DNA from: Myxococcales bacterium
GTDB lineage: Bacteria > Myxococcota_A > Polyangia > Nannocystales > Nannocystaceae
Assembly (NCBI GenBank): GCA_020633295.1
Contig: JACKDW010000002.1
Span: 744,001-808,000 of the forward strand
Direction of reading: 5' to 3'
DNA: 64,000 nucleotides
Under the pieces are notes generated by a model. That model was given only the letters and a program-made list of their open reading frames with translations. It had not been told where the DNA came from and did not search any database. The position numbers were made by a program, and so were the translations under genes. Shown piece after piece: positions 10,629 to 19,087 of this stretch. Each line of letters opens with the position of its first letter. Position 1 is the first letter of the stretch.

Positions 10629-11807
10629 ATGCTGCTCACACCACGCATCCTCGACCGCGAGCTCGGCACGATCGGCGGTGACCGGGCGCGCTGGGTCGCG
10701 CTCGAGACCCGGCTCGCGGGCTTCCGCGAGGCGCTGGAGCGCGAGCCCGTCGACGAGTCCGACGAGGACGCGGCGACGCGGACCTACGTGTCGCGCCTCG
10801 CCGGGGCGGGCCTGCTCGCGCTGATGGTGCCGGCCGAGTACGGCGGCGCGGCCGAGCGGGTCTCGTCGACGGCGATCTGTCTCACGCGCCAGTGGCTCGC
10901 GCGCACCAGCGGCGCGCTCGACACGGCCTTCGTCATGCAGGGGCTCGGCTCCTACCCGGTGACGCTCGCCGGCCGCGACGAGCTTCGGGCGACGCTGCTG
11001 CCGAAGGTCGCGCGCGGCGAGGCGATCTGCGCGTTCGCGCTGACCGAGCCCGGCGCCGGCTCGGACATCAAGGCCATGCAGACGATCGCGCGCCCGGGCG
11101 AGGACGGCGGCGTGGTGCTGGACGGCGAGAAGTGCTTCATCTCGAACGCCGGCGTGGCCACGAGCTACGTCGTGTTCGCGCGCGAGCAGCAAGAGGGCGA
11201 GGGCGGCAAGCCGCGCTTCGGCGCGTTCTGGGTGCCCGGCGACGCGCCCGGCTTGTCGGTCGAGCGCGCCCAGGTGATCGCGCCGCACCCCATCGGCGCG
11301 GTGCGCTTCGACGGGGTGCGCGTGCCGGCGGCCCACCGCCTCGGCGAGCGCGGTCACGGCCTGCGGATCGCGCTGGGCAACCTCGACGTGTTCCGCGTCA
11401 GCGTCGGCGCGGCCGCGCTCGGCCTGGCCGATCGGGCGCTGGAGGTGACGGTCGAGCACCTGCAGCGCCGGGTGCAATTCGGCAAGCCGCTGGCGCGCCA
11501 GCAGGGCCTGCAATTCGCGCTCGCCGACGTGTGCACCGATCACGTCGCCGCCCAGCTGCTGGTGTACCGAGCCGCGGCCGCGCGCGACCGCCAGACGGCG
11601 ACGCCGGACCAGGCGGCCATGGCGAAGATGTACGCCACCGAGTCGGCGCAGCGGGCCATCGATCGCGCGGTCCAGAGCCTGGGCGGCCTGGGCGTGACCG
11701 TGGGCCAGGTGCCCGAACGGCTGTACCGCGAGATCCGGGCGCTGCGGATCTACGAGGGCACGACCGAGATCCAGAAGCTGGTGATCGCGCGCGCGCTGCT
11801 GGCCTGA
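10629..11807 (+). CDS. Acyl-CoA dehydrogenase
   Basis: FAD flavoenzyme of 392 residues oxidising an acyl-CoA thioester at the alpha-beta bond and passing electrons to electron-transfer flavoprotein. Signatures seen are [47 protein letters not shown], and the C-terminal [19 protein letters not shown], whose YEG glutamate is the usual catalytic base. GGAGA at 10618-10622 is a good ribosome-binding site before the ATG. It is the last gene of the RidA-hydratase-dehydrogenase set. The substrate is not evident; fatty, branched-chain and alicyclic or aryl acyl-CoAs are all possible. Confidence 0.92.
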   Translation: MLLTPRILDRELGTIGGDRARWVALETRLAGFREALEREPVDESDEDAATRTYVSRLAGAGLLALMVPAEYGGAAERVSSTAICLTRQWLARTSGALDTAFVMQGLGSYPVTLAGRDELRATLLPKVARGEAICAFALTEPGAGSDIKAMQTIARPGEDGGVVLDGEKCFISNAGVATSYVVFAREQQEGEGGKPRFGAFWVPGDAPGLSVERAQVIAPHPIGAVRFDGVRVPAAHRLGERGHGLRIALGNLDVFRVSVGAAALGLADRALEVTVEHLQRRVQFGKPLARQQGLQFALADVCTDHVAAQLLVYRAAAARDRQTATPDQAAMAKMYATESAQRAIDRAVQSLGGLGVTVGQVPERLYREIRALRIYEGTTEIQKLVIARALLA

Positions 11808-11810
11808 GGG

Positions 11811-12809
11811 TCACGCGCCCGGGCGCGGGGGCTCACCGACGGTGACGCCCGCAGCGCCGTCTTCACCGCCGTCTTCACAGCCGTCTTCACCGCCGTCTTC
11901 ACCGCCGTCTTCACCGCCGTCTTCGCCGCCATCTTCACCTGGGACTTCGTCATCGTCGTCCCGGTCGCGCTCACCGAGGCCGCGCGCGCGTCGGTCCTCG
12001 GGCGCCCGCTGCTCGTGGACCCAGCGCGTCTCGAGCGGGATGCAGAGGTACACGACGACGGCGATCAGCAGCGCCAGCGCGCTGACGAGCAGATAGACCC
12101 GCGGGACCGCAGCCGCCTCGCCGCGGAGCTGCTCGAGGTGGAAGCGGTAGAGCAGCAGCTGCGCGCCCGCGACCGCGGCGAGGATGCACGCGACGACGAC
12201 GCCCAGCCGCGCCCACAGTCGCCGCAGCGGCGGCGCGAGCGGCGAGGCCGACAGGACCATGGGACGACCCGCGGGCGGCCGCAGGACCCAGACGCCCTGC
12301 TCACCGCGGTAGCCGGCCTCGGGATCGCGCGCGCGAACCAGGGCGCCGTGGACGTGGAGGCGCTGGCCGGGCTCGAGCGTCGCGAACCACCGCCGCGCGC
12401 GCGGGCCCTCGCGACGCGCGCGCGTGAACGCGAGCGAGACCACGGCGTCGCGCGCTGGCTCGATCCGCAGGCGCGGGCCGGCGTCCAGCTCGAGGTAGAA
12501 CGGCTCCGCCCGCGCCGAGCGCGAGACCTCGACCCACCAGCTGATCCAGCGACCTGACTCATCGCGCAGCTCGTGTCCCTCCTGCAGCACGTCGACCTGC
12601 ACGGGCGCGGGGTCCCCGGGCGGGATCGCGACCGCGCCGCGCACGACGGCCTCGCCCGGCGCGAGGGCGGTCCCGCGGCGCGCGAGCGCGTCGGCCATGC
12701 GCGCGAGCCGGCGGTAGCGCAGCGCCTTGCGCAGCAGCAGCAGCGCGAGCGCCAGCGGGAGCGCGCCGCACAGCCCGTAGGCGGTCACGCTCGACGCGAG
12801 CGGGCCCAT
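11811..12809 (-). CDS. Membrane protein with central beta domain (GIDE-like) and Gly-Glu-Asp repeat tail
   Basis: 332 residues when started at ATG 12807-12809. A longer frame upstream overlaps the opposite-strand lipoprotein and has unlikely composition. Architecture: one N-terminal TM helix (AYGLCGALPLALALLLL), a soluble domain of about 170 residues with alternating strands (VVRGAVAIP, SWWVEVSRSARAEPFYLELD, VHGALVRARDPEAG), then two TM helices (VVVACILAAVAGAQLLLY and VYLLVSALALLIAVVVYLC), and a charged tail ending in repeated Gly-Glu-Asp-Gly. The soluble part recalls the GIDE/MULAN-type beta domain in length and placement between helices, but no diagnostic motif proves this. The function is unknown. 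Confidence 0.7.
   Translation of the reverse strand: MGPLASSVTAYGLCGALPLALALLLLRKALRYRRLARMADALARRGTALAPGEAVVRGAVAIPPGDPAPVQVDVLQEGHELRDESGRWISWWVEVSRSARAEPFYLELDAGPRLRIEPARDAVVSLAFTRARREGPRARRWFATLEPGQRLHVHGALVRARDPEAGYRGEQGVWVLRPPAGRPMVLSASPLAPPLRRLWARLGVVVACILAAVAGAQLLLYRFHLEQLRGEAAAVPRVYLLVSALALLIAVVVYLCIPLETRWVHEQRAPEDRRARGLGERDRDDDDEVPGEDGGEDGGEDGGEDGGEDGCEDGGEDGAAGVTVGEPPRPGA
11857..11940. repeat. 12-bp tandem repeat, seven units, at the 3' end of the membrane-protein gene
   Basis: Units of CCGTCTTCACCG with slight drift (the last two are the most diverged). On the minus strand they encode the GEDG tail, placed after the second C-terminal TM helix. In-frame length variation would alter only the tail. 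Confidence 0.9.
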
Positions 12810-13005
12810 GGGCTCGAGCAGCAGATGGACCCTATCGAGCTGCGCGCCGAGCAACGCGCTCAGGGTACTCCACGTCCTGACGTCGCGGCCGCGCCGATCG
12901 GGCGAGCTGCGGTTCGCGAGCGTGTACGAACAACGATCTCCTCGGCGTGCGACCGCGCGGCGCCCGGTTCGGCTGCGCGGCCCGTCGCTGTGGCACCATC
13001 GGGGC

Positions 13006-14490
13006 ATGGGTGCCGAGCTCCAGGTCCATACAAGCGAACATGACGTCACCGCGCGCCGGACGAGCAGCCGCGCGCGCCTCTGCGCCGCGCTCGCGCTCTT
13101 GGGCGCGACGACGCTCGCCTGCGGTGATGACGCGGTCGGGCAGACGGACGCGGCGAGCGCGGGCACGCAGGGCGGCTCCGGCAGCGCGGCAGACTCGAGC
13201 TCGGGCAGCGCGGCGAGCGAGACCCAGGGCGGCGGCGGGACCGAGACGGGCGGCATGACGACCGCGCCCGCGACGAGCGAGGTCTCGACGGCCGGGCCGA
13301 CGAGCGACGACGCGACGACCATGGGCGCGGAGCCGAAGTTCGACGTCGGCGGCGCGGCGGACTTCCCGGGCGTCGACTGCGACTGCGGGATGGCGAGCGA
13401 GTTCAGCTACATCTGGGTCGCGAACTCGCCGGAGAGCACGGTCTCGAAGATCGACACGCAGACCGTGGAGGAGGTCGGCCGGTTCGTCACGAAGCCGGAC
13501 CTCAACGGCAACCCCTCGCGGACCTCGGTCTCGATCTCGGGGCGCAAGGTCGCGGTCGCCAACCGGCACGGCGGCGTGATCGCGATCTGGGCCAACGAGG
13601 CGGACTGCGACCCGGACCAAAACGGCGCGCCCGGGCTGCAGACGTCGACGGACGCCGTCGCCTTGCCCTGGGACCAGGATGACTGCGTGGCCTGGTACAC
13701 GCCCTTCGACGACTGGACGGTGCAGCGCCCGATCGCGTGGGCGCCCGGCGTGTTCAACGAGGTGACCTGTCAGTGGGAGGATGAGCGCGTGTGGTCGGCG
13801 GGCTGCGGCGGCGGCTCCATGCCGGGCTTCGGCAGCGGCGCGACGACGGTGGTGCGGCTCGACGGCGACACGGGCGAGATCGTCGACCAGCTGGTGATGG
13901 ACAGCTACTCGTGCGGCGGCTTCGGCCCCTACGGCGGCGCGGTCGACAGCGCGGGCAACTTCTGGATGACGCTCAACAACGGCCCGCTGGGCTTCGTCGA
14001 CGCCGAGACGCTGGAGTGGACGGTCTACGACAAGCCGTCGGACGTCGCCTCGTACGGGCTGACGGTCGACAGCGCGGGGCGCCCGTGGGTCACGAGCTAC
14101 AGCCAGACCGTCGGCGTCGCGCGCTTCGACCCGATGACCGAGACGTGGGCGACGACCGGCGAGCTGGTTGGCTACTCGCAGTCCGGGATCGCGCAGGGCA
14201 GCGACGGGCGCCTCTGGATCGCGGGCACCTTCAACGGCACGAGCGGGATCGCCAGCCTCGACCCCGAGACGCTCGCGGTGATCGACATCCTCGGCGGGAC
14301 GAGCTCGGGCAAGGGCGTGAGCGGCGACGGCGACGGCTACATCTGGCGCGCGGGCGGCTCGATGGCGACGCGCTTCAACCCCGACGACGGCACCTTCACG
14401 ACGTACCAGGGGCTCAACGCGGCCTACACCTACTCCGACATGACGGGCTTCGGGGTCGCCAACGCGAGCGGCTGTCAGCCGGCGGGTTGA
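13006..14490 (+). CDS. Lipoprotein with beta-propeller (NHL/Vgb-like) domain
   Basis: Surface or periplasmic lipoprotein of 494 residues. ATG at 13006 gives a signal peptide ending ALALLGATTLAC (lipobox); an upstream in-frame ATG at 12808 would add about 66 Arg-rich residues. A Gly/Ser/Thr-rich linker to about residue 115 is followed by a CDCGM motif and then six or more blade-like repeats: FSYIWVANSPESTVSKID, ISGRKVAVANRHGGVIAIW, GGAVDSAGNFWMTLNNGPLG, LTVDSAGRPWVTSYSQTV and IAQGSDGRLWIAGTFNGTSG. The 'W' plus 'DSAGN/GRPWV' pattern is that of NHL or virginiamycin-B-lyase-like propellers. Paired cysteines suggest export. The ligand or role is unknown. Confidence 0.82.
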   Translation: MGAELQVHTSEHDVTARRTSSRARLCAALALLGATTLACGDDAVGQTDAASAGTQGGSGSAADSSSGSAASETQGGGGTETGGMTTAPATSEVSTAGPTSDDATTMGAEPKFDVGGAADFPGVDCDCGMASEFSYIWVANSPESTVSKIDTQTVEEVGRFVTKPDLNGNPSRTSVSISGRKVAVANRHGGVIAIWANEADCDPDQNGAPGLQTSTDAVALPWDQDDCVAWYTPFDDWTVQRPIAWAPGVFNEVTCQWEDERVWSAGCGGGSMPGFGSGATTVVRLDGDTGEIVDQLVMDSYSCGGFGPYGGAVDSAGNFWMTLNNGPLGFVDAETLEWTVYDKPSDVASYGLTVDSAGRPWVTSYSQTVGVARFDPMTETWATTGELVGYSQSGIAQGSDGRLWIAGTFNGTSGIASLDPETLAVIDILGGTSSGKGVSGDGDGYIWRAGGSMATRFNPDDGTFTTYQGLNAAYTYSDMTGFGVANASGCQPAG

Positions 14491-14495
14491 CAGGA

Positions 14496-14515
14496 TCCTG
14501 TCCCTCGAGACACAC
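14496..14515 (-). repeat. 20-bp dyad motif copy (GTGTGTCTCGAGGGACAGGA)
   Basis: It lies six bases after the propeller lipoprotein stop and eleven before the next gene. It shares TGTC-N6-RACAG with the other copies. It also overlaps a perfect 14-bp palindrome, GACAGGATCCTGTC, at 14489-14502, so three half-sites are packed into 27 bases. Confidence 0.6.
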
Positions 14516-14525
14516 AACTCTCGCT

Positions 14526-14972
14526 GTGCGACTGCGGCTGCTCGTCGGGCTCGACCAGGACGCGGTGCGCCGCGAGCTCGCGCGGCTACCCGAGGTCGGC
14601 GCGGCGGGGCGCTTCCTCCTCGCCGCGCGCGGCGACGCGCTCGAGCTGCGCCGCCGGGTCGATCGACGCCGCGACGAGGGCTACGAGCTGCTGCGCCAGC
14701 AGGTCGTCGTGCACCTGCGCCCGTGGCGACGCCCGGGCGTCACCGAGGTGCGCGCGCGCGTCGCCCAGCGCGTGAACGCGCCCGGCGTGAGCCTGCTGCT
14801 CGCGGACGTGGTCGGCTTCGCGGGGGCCCACACCCTGGTCGGCCTGCTCGAGCTGCGCGCGACGCTGCGCGCGCGTCGGCGCGAGCGCGCCGAGCTGCTC
14901 AACGTCGTGTCGAGGGCGCTGAGCCGCCACGCGGTGTCCGAGCGCGAGCTCGACCCCTACCGCGCGCGCTGA
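14526..14972 (+). CDS. Small hypothetical protein
   Basis: 148 residues starting at GTG 14526, the only start near the beginning of the frame downstream of the propeller gene. Leu/Arg/Ala-rich and mostly helical, with a 34-residue hydrophobic-to-neutral core (VNAPGVSLLLADVVGFAGAH) that is too polar for a sure TM helix. No family recognised. Length, absence of internal stops and a sensible amino-acid mix support it; a minus-strand frame across the same bases is the competing possibility. Its 3' end overlaps the convergent nuclease gene by 16 bases. Confidence 0.45.
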   Translation: MRLRLLVGLDQDAVRRELARLPEVGAAGRFLLAARGDALELRRRVDRRRDEGYELLRQQVVVHLRPWRRPGVTEVRARVAQRVNAPGVSLLLADVVGFAGAHTLVGLLELRATLRARRRERAELLNVVSRALSRHAVSERELDPYRAR

Positions 14973-15790
14973 CCGAGCGCCGCGATCTGAAAGCTCGCGG
15001 CGACCGGGCGGTGATCCGAGGCGAAGCGATCGCGATCGAGCCGGCGACAGCGCGACAAGCTCCAGCGCTCGAGCAGCGCGGGGTCAGCCCAGATGTAGTC
15101 GACCCGGGTTTCGAACCTGCATGTAGCGACAGGTCCCTCACAGCCGGCGCGCCGCCAGCAGTCGACGTAGCCGGCGCGCGCGAGCGCGGCCACGGTGTCG
15201 CCGCGCGGCGGCTCCCACCGGTTGCGCGCGCGCTGGGCGGTGATCTCGGCCCAGCGCGCGGCGTCGTAGTCGTCGGGGCACAGCGCGTTGAGGTCGCCGA
15301 TCAGCAGCTGCGGGCGCGCCCCGAACACGCCGTCCGAGAGCGCGAGCCCGAGCTGGTAGAGCCGCCGCTCGCCGTCGAAGTGATTGAGATGGGCGACGAG
15401 CAGCCGCAGCGGCGCCGCGAGCCCCGGCGCCGCGAGCTCGGCGGCGAGCAGGCGCGTCACCTCGCGCCCGCGCCCCTCGGCGCGCGCCGGCAGGCTCGCG
15501 CAGCGCTCGATCGGGAAGCGGCTCAGCAGGCCGCAGCCGCGCCGCAGCGCGCCCGAGTGGTGGTAGCCGAGCGCGTCTGCGGCCCACGCGAGCGCGGTGG
15601 TCCGGCCCGGGCCGTCGCCGACCGCGGTCGTCATGACCTCCTGCAGCCCGACGACGTCGAGCGCGTGCTCGCGGATCACCGCGACCACGCGCTCGAGGTT
15701 GTCCTCGCCGGACGCGTCGCACCAGCCGTGGACGTTGAGCGTGGCCACGCGCAGCGTCTCGCCGCGGGCGTCACCGGGCGCTTGAGGCAT
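14957..15790 (-). CDS. Endonuclease/exonuclease/phosphatase (EEP) family protein
   Basis: 277 residues with the complete EEP metal and catalytic set in order: LNVHGW (Asn), VGLQEV (metal Glu), GLLSRFP, LVAHLNHFDG (catalytic His), LIGDLNALC (Asp and Asn), DYIWA, and SDHRPV (Asp-His). The fold covers DNA repair nucleases, sphingomyelinase-like and inositol phosphatases. The short length and absence of a clear signal peptide suggest a cytosolic phosphodiesterase or nuclease, substrate unknown. It is convergent with the small gene at 14526, and 89 bases downstream of the cytochrome-like lipoprotein gene on the same strand. Confidence 0.88.
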   Translation of the reverse strand: MPQAPGDARGETLRVATLNVHGWCDASGEDNLERVVAVIREHALDVVGLQEVMTTAVGDGPGRTTALAWAADALGYHHSGALRRGCGLLSRFPIERCASLPARAEGRGREVTRLLAAELAAPGLAAPLRLLVAHLNHFDGERRLYQLGLALSDGVFGARPQLLIGDLNALCPDDYDAARWAEITAQRARNRWEPPRGDTVAALARAGYVDCWRRAGCEGPVATCRFETRVDYIWADPALLERWSLSRCRRLDRDRFASDHRPVAASFQIAALGQRAR

Positions 15791-15879
15791 GTCCGCAGTG
15801 AAGCGCGAAGGCCCGGCGGGCGCAACCGCGACCCGTGAGCGCCGCCGCGCGCCCGCGGGTCACGGCCGCGCGCGGCGGC

Positions 15880-16434
15880 TCACTCGAGCGCGCCGCCGAG
15901 GATCCAGTTCTCGATCGTCGCGAGGTCGCCCGCCGGCAGCGCGCCGCCGCCGAGCGGCATCATCGCGCCAGAGCCGCCCACGTCCGCCTGCGTGCCGTTG
16001 AGCTTGTGCCACAGGTAGCTGTTGTCGGGGTCGCCGGCCGCGACGCGCGAGAGCGCGGCGGCCTCGGCCGCGGCGACACCCACCAAGTTTCCGTACGCGG
16101 TCGCGGCGTCGGGCGCCGCGAAGCCGCCAGACGAGCCGGCGACGTGGCAGCTGCAGCTCGCGGCGATGATCGGGTACACGTCGGCGGCGAAGCTCAGGTC
16201 GCCGTCTCCGTCGCCGTCTCCATCGCCGTCCCCGTCCCCGTCGCCGTCTCCGTCGCCGTCTCCGTCGCCGTCTCCGTCACCCGAGGTCTCGCCGCCGGCC
16301 GTCGTGCCGGCGTCCGAGGTCATCGCGTCGGAGTCCGAGTTGTCGTCGGTCTCGCTCCCGCCGTCGTCGCCGTCGCAGCCCGAGAGCGGGGCGATGAGCA
16401 GCAAGGCGGTGAACATTCGCGTGAAATTCTTCAT
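15880..16434 (-). CDS. Lipoprotein with cytochrome-c-like domain carrying a CXCH motif
   Basis: 184 residues; ATG at 16432-16434 begins MKNFTRMFTALLLIAPLSGC, a clear lipoprotein signal (another ATG two codons upstream is possible). A Ser/Thr/Asp-rich stretch and then about 13 Asp-Gly pairs separate the anchor from a compact C-terminal domain of about 95 residues. That domain has the layout of short monohaem cytochromes from delta-proteobacterial or planctomycete surfaces: FAADVYPIIAASCSCHVAG, AYGNLVGV, RVAAGDPDNSYLWHKLNG, MMPLGGGALPAGDLATIENW. The haem motif reads CSCH, one residue short of CXXCH, and Met in MMPLG would be the distal ligand. A paralogue lies at 59317-59874. Haem binding is unproven. 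Confidence 0.72.
   Translation of the reverse strand: MKNFTRMFTALLLIAPLSGCDGDDGGSETDDNSDSDAMTSDAGTTAGGETSGDGDGDGDGDGDGDGDGDGDGDGDGDGDLSFAADVYPIIAASCSCHVAGSSGGFAAPDAATAYGNLVGVAAAEAAALSRVAAGDPDNSYLWHKLNGTQADVGGSGAMMPLGGGALPAGDLATIENWILGGALE
16199..16278. repeat. Hexanucleotide tandem repeat encoding (Asp-Gly)n
   Basis: About 13 units of GTCGCC, GTCTCC or GTCCCC in tandem, reading Gly-Asp on the minus strand. Synonymous third-base drift between units suggests an old tract under selection for the peptide rather than a fresh expansion. Confidence 0.9.
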
Positions 16435-16494
16435 GGTCATCCAGTCATCTCGATCTGCGACGCGGGCGGCGGAGCCGTCCGCGTCGGCATCGGG

Positions 16495-16535
16495 ATGATA
16501 GCGAACCGCGTTTTTACATGCCCATATGGACATGT
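16495..16535 (-). promoter_or_regulatory. Candidate promoter with overlapping palindromic operator
   Basis: On the minus strand TGGGCA (16518-16523) and TATCAT (16495-16500) lie 17 bases apart, about 60 bases upstream of the cytochrome-like lipoprotein start. The -35 region sits inside a 20-bp palindrome with one mismatched pair, ACATGTCCATATGGGCATGT (16516-16535), that fits the dyad motif seen elsewhere. The composition is markedly A/T-rich. A repressor or activator site is inferred, not shown. Confidence 0.4.
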
Positions 16536-16599
16536 TATAAGTCCCATAAAGGACGCTGCGCCGGCCAGCCGGTCACGCTCGCGTCATTCGCGCGATCGC

Positions 16600-18963
16600 T
16601 CAGCCGGGCTCGAGCACGAAGGGGTAGCTGACCGTGACCTCGCCGCCGCCCTTCGGCTTGGGGAACTTCCAGCGCTTGACCGCCTTCGCGATGCAGTTGG
16701 CGACGTTGGTGTCCGGGAGCGTCGCCGCCTCGAGCACGGACGAGCCGACCGTGCCCGCGCCGGTGATCACGAACTGCACGGTGACGCGCCCCTTGAGGTT
16801 GGGGTCCTTGTTCAGGCCGGTGTTGTAGCAGTAGCGCACCTCGTTGATGTGCGCGCGGACGATCCGGCGGATGATGTCCCGATCGAGCTCGCCCTTGACG
16901 TCGGCCTTGGCCTGACGCACCCGCGGCACCCGCTGACCGCCGAAGCCGCCGTAGCCGCCGTAGCCGCCGCCGCTGCTGGCGACGGCGCGGTTCTTGAGGC
17001 CGATGCTCGCGGCCTTCTCGACGAGCGAGACGAACTCCTTGCGATCGCCGTGGGGGTCCTTGCCGAGCGCGCCGCGGGCCAGGGTCGCGGCCTGCTCCAG
17101 GGTGCCCTGCGAGCGCTCCGGCGACTCGCGCAGCAGCATGCCGTAGAGCGCGACGGCGGCCGAGAACCGGAAGCTCTCGGAGGCGCTCTTGTAGCCGGCG
17201 TCGGCGTCGTTGACGACCTGCGAGAGCAGCGTGCTCTTGTCGGACTTGGGCGGCTTGTAGCGGACCTTCACGGTCATCAGCTCGCCGCTGGTCGCGTCCT
17301 TCGTCAGCCCGCGCTCGGTCTGGTACTTGAGCGAGTCGACCTGCGTCGCTGACTTGCCGCCGCCGGCGGGCACGACCTCGTAGAGCGCGGTGACGGTGTG
17401 CCCGGCCCCGATCTCGCCGGCGTCCTTCTTGTCGTCGTTGAAGTCCTTGGCCGCGAGCATCCGGTTCTCGTAGCCGATGAGGCGGTAGCGCTCGACCTCG
17501 GCGGGGTTGAACTCGACCTGCAGCTTGACGTCCTTGGCGATGGTGACGATCGTCGAGCCGGCCTCGCGCACGAGCACCTTGTGGGCCTCGCGGTCGGAGT
17601 CGATGTACGCGTAGTTGCCGTTGCCCTTGTCGGCCAGCGTCTCCATGGTCGCGTCCTTGAGGTTGCCGTGGCCGAAGCCCATGACCGTCAAGTACACGCC
17701 CGACTTGCGCTTCTCGACGATCAGGCGCTCGAGCTCGCCCTGGCTCGAGGTGCCGACGTTGAAGTCGCCGTCGGTGCCGAGCAGCACGCGGTTGATGCCG
17801 CCCTCGATGAAGCTCTCGCGCGCGATCTTGTAGGCGAGCTGGATGCCCTCGCCGCCGTTGGTGGAGCCGCCTGCCTCGAGCTTGTCGAGCGCGCCGAGGA
17901 TCTGGTCGCGGCGGCTGCCGGGCGTGGACGGCAGCACCACGCCCGAGGCGCCGGCGTAGACGACGATCGCGACGCGATCGCTGGGCCGCAGATCCTTGGT
18001 CAGCATCGTCAAGCCGCGCTTGAGCAGCGGCAGCTTGTCTGCGCTGTTCATCGAGCCCGAGACGTCGAGCAGGAACACGAGGTTGCGCGGCGGCGTCTGG
18101 CCCTGGGCGATGTCGCGGCCCTTGATGCCGACGTGCACGAGGCGGTGGTCAGGATTCCACGGACAGCTGGCGACCTCGGTCGTGACCGAGAAGGGGTGCG
18201 CGTCGCTCGGCTGGGGGTAGTCGTAGTCGAAGTAGTTGATGAACTCCTCGACGCGCACGGCGTCGATCGGCGGGATGCTCCCTTCGGACAGGTACCGGCG
18301 CATGTTGCTGTAGGAGGCGGTGTCGACGTCGATCGAGAAGGTCGAGAGCGGCGAGTCGCCGACGGTCTTGAACGGGTTCTCGTCCTGCTTCTCGTAGTCG
18401 TCGCCGGTCGTCGTGGGGTTGAGCGGCATCATCTGGGGCCCGCCCCCGCCCCCGCCGAAGCCAGCGCCCAAACCACGCCCGTAGCCCGAGCCGGTCCCGC
18501 CGCCGCCGCCCTTGCCGATGAGGCCGGTGTTGCCGAGGCCGATGGTGCCCTCGCCGGTGCCCCCGCCCCCGCCGCGACCTGTGCCGACGATGCCGAGGCC
18601 GCCGACGCCGTAGGCCTCGCCGACCTCCGTGCCGGCGAGCCCGCCCCAGACGTCCTCGGCGTCGCCGTCTGCGCCCTGGGCGAGCGGTGCGCCGCTGTCG
18701 GCTTTCTCCTCGGCCTTGGCGTCCGCCGAGCCGGAGGGTTTGCCCATCTTCCCCTCTTCGCCCCGATGAAGTTCGCTCGGCGTGTTGGTCAGCTCGCGCG
18801 GGGCGTCGGGCGCGGCCGGCTCGGCGCCGCTCTCGAGCCCCTGACAGGCGAGCGTGGGGACCAGGAGGGCCGCGAGCGCGAGCAGTCCCGCGCGTCGGGT
18901 GCGGGCTCGCGCTCGCGCGGGCCGGCGGTCACGGAGGTCGAGGGACGTCGCTGAAATTCGCAC
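16600..18963 (-). CDS. VWA-domain (YfbK-like) lipoprotein with AgmX/PglI C-terminal domain
   Basis: 787 residues from GTG 18961-18963, which places RRAGLLALAALLVPTLAC as a lipoprotein signal; the longer frame upstream runs through repeat DNA. After a charged linker comes a Gly-rich tract (about residues 130-175) as in myxobacterial AgmX-type proteins. Next is FSIDVDTASYSNMRRYL and VRVEEFINYFDYDYP, the N-terminal region of YfbK-like VWA proteins. The VWA domain follows with an intact MIDAS start (LLDVSGSMNS near 295-304), then the YfbK-type C-terminal half. The final 95 residues (IIRRIVRAHINEVRYCYNTG to TVSYPFVLEPG) are the AgmX/PglI TonB-like domain, linked in Myxococcus to gliding motility and secretion. 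The role is probably in envelope protein assembly or force-transducing contacts (inference). Confidence 0.88.
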   Translation of the reverse strand: MRISATSLDLRDRRPARARARTRRAGLLALAALLVPTLACQGLESGAEPAAPDAPRELTNTPSELHRGEEGKMGKPSGSADAKAEEKADSGAPLAQGADGDAEDVWGGLAGTEVGEAYGVGGLGIVGTGRGGGGGTGEGTIGLGNTGLIGKGGGGGTGSGYGRGLGAGFGGGGGGPQMMPLNPTTTGDDYEKQDENPFKTVGDSPLSTFSIDVDTASYSNMRRYLSEGSIPPIDAVRVEEFINYFDYDYPQPSDAHPFSVTTEVASCPWNPDHRLVHVGIKGRDIAQGQTPPRNLVFLLDVSGSMNSADKLPLLKRGLTMLTKDLRPSDRVAIVVYAGASGVVLPSTPGSRRDQILGALDKLEAGGSTNGGEGIQLAYKIARESFIEGGINRVLLGTDGDFNVGTSSQGELERLIVEKRKSGVYLTVMGFGHGNLKDATMETLADKGNGNYAYIDSDREAHKVLVREAGSTIVTIAKDVKLQVEFNPAEVERYRLIGYENRMLAAKDFNDDKKDAGEIGAGHTVTALYEVVPAGGGKSATQVDSLKYQTERGLTKDATSGELMTVKVRYKPPKSDKSTLLSQVVNDADAGYKSASESFRFSAAVALYGMLLRESPERSQGTLEQAATLARGALGKDPHGDRKEFVSLVEKAASIGLKNRAVASSGGGYGGYGGFGGQRVPRVRQAKADVKGELDRDIIRRIVRAHINEVRYCYNTGLNKDPNLKGRVTVQFVITGAGTVGSSVLEAATLPDTNVANCIAKAVKRWKFPKPKGGGEVTVSYPFVLEPG

Positions 18964-19087
18964 GTGGCCCAGGACAGCTGCGGGCGACGAAAGTTCCCGC
19001 GCGCCCGCGCGCGTCGTGCCGCGCTCGGTTCGAGTGCACGGCGACGGCGCGGATGGTTCGCTTGTGCGCGTGGGCTCGGTGGCTTGG

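Noticed and set aside
12808..13005. N-terminal extension of the propeller lipoprotein to ATG 12808
   Set aside because: It would overlap the divergent gene's start and bury the lipoprotein signal peptide behind an Arg-rich segment.
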